A DNA stretch of 7,293 nucleotides from an uncultured Rhodospirillaceae bacterium (GTDB taxonomy: Bacteria > Pseudomonadota > Alphaproteobacteria > MPNO01). The notes beneath the pieces were generated by a model that was not told the DNA's origin, ran no database searches, and worked only from the letters and a program-made list of their open reading frames with translations. Shown here piece after piece: positions 6,204 to 7,293 of this stretch (position 1 is its first letter; each line of letters starts with the position of its first letter). A program made the translations under genes and the position numbers. The stretch is from NCBI GenBank assembly GCA_937916005.1, contig CALGIA010000574.1:1-7293 (forward strand). The letters run 5' to 3'.

Positions 6204-7118
6204 TTATTCCTCGCCCGCGAAGATCGCCCGCAGTCCCGTCTCGTAATCGGGGTAGGCCAGTTTCACGCCGAGTTCTTCGCGGATGCGGTTGTTGCGGACG
6301 CGGCGGTTGTCGGCGTAGAAGCTTTTGGCCATGGGCGACAGATCGGCGTCCTCGAAAAGGATTTCCGGCGGCGGCGCGATGCCCAGCAGTTTGCAGGCGA
6401 AGCTGGTGATTTCGGCGCCGGGCGCGGGGACATTGTCGCAGACATTATAGATGGCGCCCGAATTGGGCCGGTTCATGGAGGCGCGCAGCACGGAAACGAT
6501 ATCGTCCACATGGATGCGTGAAAAAACATGGCCCGGCTTGATGATGCGATGGGACGCGCCCCGGCGGGCGGCATCGAGCGCGCTGCGTCCGGGGCCGTAA
6601 ATTCCGGCCAGACGAAAGACATGCACGGCGGCGGTGCGGTCTCCAACCCGGTCCCCCAAAAGTCCGAGCCATTGCCGTTCCGCATGGACCCGGCGCTTGC
6701 CCCGGTCGCCGGTCGGCGCCACGGGCGCGGCCTCATCCACCCATGCGCCGCCCGTATCGCCATAGACCCCGGTGGTCGAGAGATAGCCAATCCATTGAAG
6801 ATCATCGGCAACCTTGGCGATATCCGCGCCATGCAGGCGCAGCACCGGGTCGCCGTCAGCATCGGGGGGGACGGAGCTCAGCAGATGGGTCGCGCCGGCC
6901 AGCAGATCGCCCATGTGATCCATCCCGGCCACGCCGTCGAACAGATGGGCATCGATGCCGTCGGCGCGAAGCTGGGCGGCGGCCTCCGCCGTGCGGCAGG
7001 TGCCGGCGACCGCCCAGCCGTCGGCGATCAGCGCCCGGGCCAGCCGGGACGCGCTATAGCCGAGCCCGAAGCAGAACAGCCGGCGCTCTGGATGAGGTTG
7101 GGAGTGGGGTGAAGTCAC
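6204..7118 (-). CDS. YeeZ-like atypical SDR (NAD(P)-binding epimerase-type) protein
   Basis: A 304-residue Rossmann-fold protein of the short-chain dehydrogenase/reductase superfamily, closest in feel to E. coli YeeZ and other atypical SDRs. The nucleotide-binding turn is GLGYSA (18-23) after a short polar leader, followed by GWAVAGTCRT. Later come YLSTTGVYGD (112-121), FRLAGIYGPGRS (168-179), RIHVDDIV (201-208), GAIYNVCDN (221-229) and RIREELGVKLAYPDY (278-292), all of which have YeeZ counterparts. The catalytic Tyr-x3-Lys of true SDR enzymes appears replaced by R139-x3-R143, so ordinary oxidoreductase chemistry is doubtful. The start is GTG at 7116-7118, the only plausible start after the in-frame stop at 7134-7136. 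Its Shine-Dalgarno is poor, and a possible promoter (TTGCAC at 7148-7153, GATTTA at 7124-7129) would make the mRNA nearly leaderless. Function is unknown. It is convergent with the hydrolase gene. Confidence 0.88.
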   Translation of the reverse strand: MTSPHSQPHPERRLFCFGLGYSASRLARALIADGWAVAGTCRTAEAAAQLRADGIDAHLFDGVAGMDHMGDLLAGATHLLSSVPPDADGDPVLRLHGADIAKVADDLQWIGYLSTTGVYGDTGGAWVDEAAPVAPTGDRGKRRVHAERQWLGLLGDRVGDRTAAVHVFRLAGIYGPGRSALDAARRGASHRIIKPGHVFSRIHVDDIVSVLRASMNRPNSGAIYNVCDNVPAPGAEITSFACKLLGIAPPPEILFEDADLSPMAKSFYADNRRVRNNRIREELGVKLAYPDYETGLRAIFAGEE

Positions 7119-7214
7119 GGTTTTAAATCCGGGTCATGGGAACACATGTGCAAGCCGCTTTATGGCCGCCTTATGAATAGCATATGTTGGAACCGCATCG
7201 GAAACCGCCTGAAG

Positions 7215-7293
7215 ATGAGACGACACATGGTCATGATTGGGAGAATTGCCGGAGCCTTGTGCCTGGCGCTATTGGCGATAGGGGCGACCGGAG
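7215..7293 (+). CDS. Start of a probable exported protein (N-terminal fragment)
   Basis: An open frame starts at the ATG at 7215 and runs off the right edge after 26 codons. The product begins with two arginines and a histidine, then a hydrophobic stretch IAGALCLALLAIGATG, which looks like a Sec signal peptide or a first membrane helix. Alternative in-frame ATGs occur at 7227 and 7233, and a weak GAAG lies just before the first. It is divergent from the SDR gene, with 96 bases between the two starts. The mature protein is not in the window, so no function can be given, and the call depends on the frame staying open. Confidence 0.55.
   Translation, partial: MRRHMVMIGRIAGALCLALLAIGATG

Noticed and set aside
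6648..6660. 13-base match (CCCGGTCCCCCAA) to part of the infC-rpmI inverted repeat
   Set aside because: It lies in the middle of the SDR coding sequence encoding normal residues and lacks the rest of the arm and the inverted partner. Chance in GC-rich DNA.
7143..7150. Palindrome CACATGTG upstream of the SDR gene as an operator
   Set aside because: An 8-base palindrome is common by chance, there is no second copy in the gap, and no regulator gene is nearby.

Overview
The window reads as ordinary chromosomal DNA from a GC-rich alphaproteobacterium, probably a Rhodospirillales-like lineage. This is inferred from the GC-rich third codon positions, the order thrS-infC-rpmI-rplT, the sequence character of the IF-3 and L20 starts, and an ABHD10-type hydrolase of the alphaproteobacterial/mitochondrial kind. 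No mobile element, CRISPR array, tRNA, rRNA or defence system was seen.

Layout. The left part is all on the minus strand and is read from right to left: a family 4 glycosyltransferase (5316-4054), a family 9 glycosyltransferase overlapping it by 4 bases (4057-3134), threonyl-tRNA synthetase thrS (3092-1140), translation initiation factor IF-3 infC (1041-505), ribosomal protein L35 rpmI (266-69) and the first 18 codons of ribosomal protein L20 rplT (56-1, cut by the window edge). Together these form a classic translation cluster preceded by two surface-polysaccharide type sugar transferases. infC starts on an ATA codon 7 bases after a clear Shine-Dalgarno. A very long perfect inverted repeat separates infC from rpmI, and a plausible sigma-70-type promoter lies between that hairpin and rpmI. 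rpmI-rplT may therefore be a separate transcription unit.

The right part holds an alpha/beta hydrolase of the ABHD10 thioesterase type on the plus strand (5323-6201). Its start codon lies only 6 bases from the divergent glycosyltransferase start. Two bases beyond its stop is the stop of a convergent, minus-strand YeeZ-like atypical SDR protein (7118-6204, GTG start). A last plus-strand gene begins at 7215 with a signal-peptide-like N-terminus and runs off the window.

How the genes work together: thrS, infC, rpmI and rplT all serve protein synthesis (tRNA charging, initiation, large subunit). The two glycosyltransferases are translationally coupled and probably act on the same cell-surface glycan. 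The hydrolase and the SDR protein have no evident functional link to them. I found no convincing novel multi-gene system. The points most worth a second look are small-scale: the infC-rpmI hairpin, the CYGAA-repeat leader of infC, the nearly overlapping divergent starts, and a repeat-built insertion in the hydrolase.
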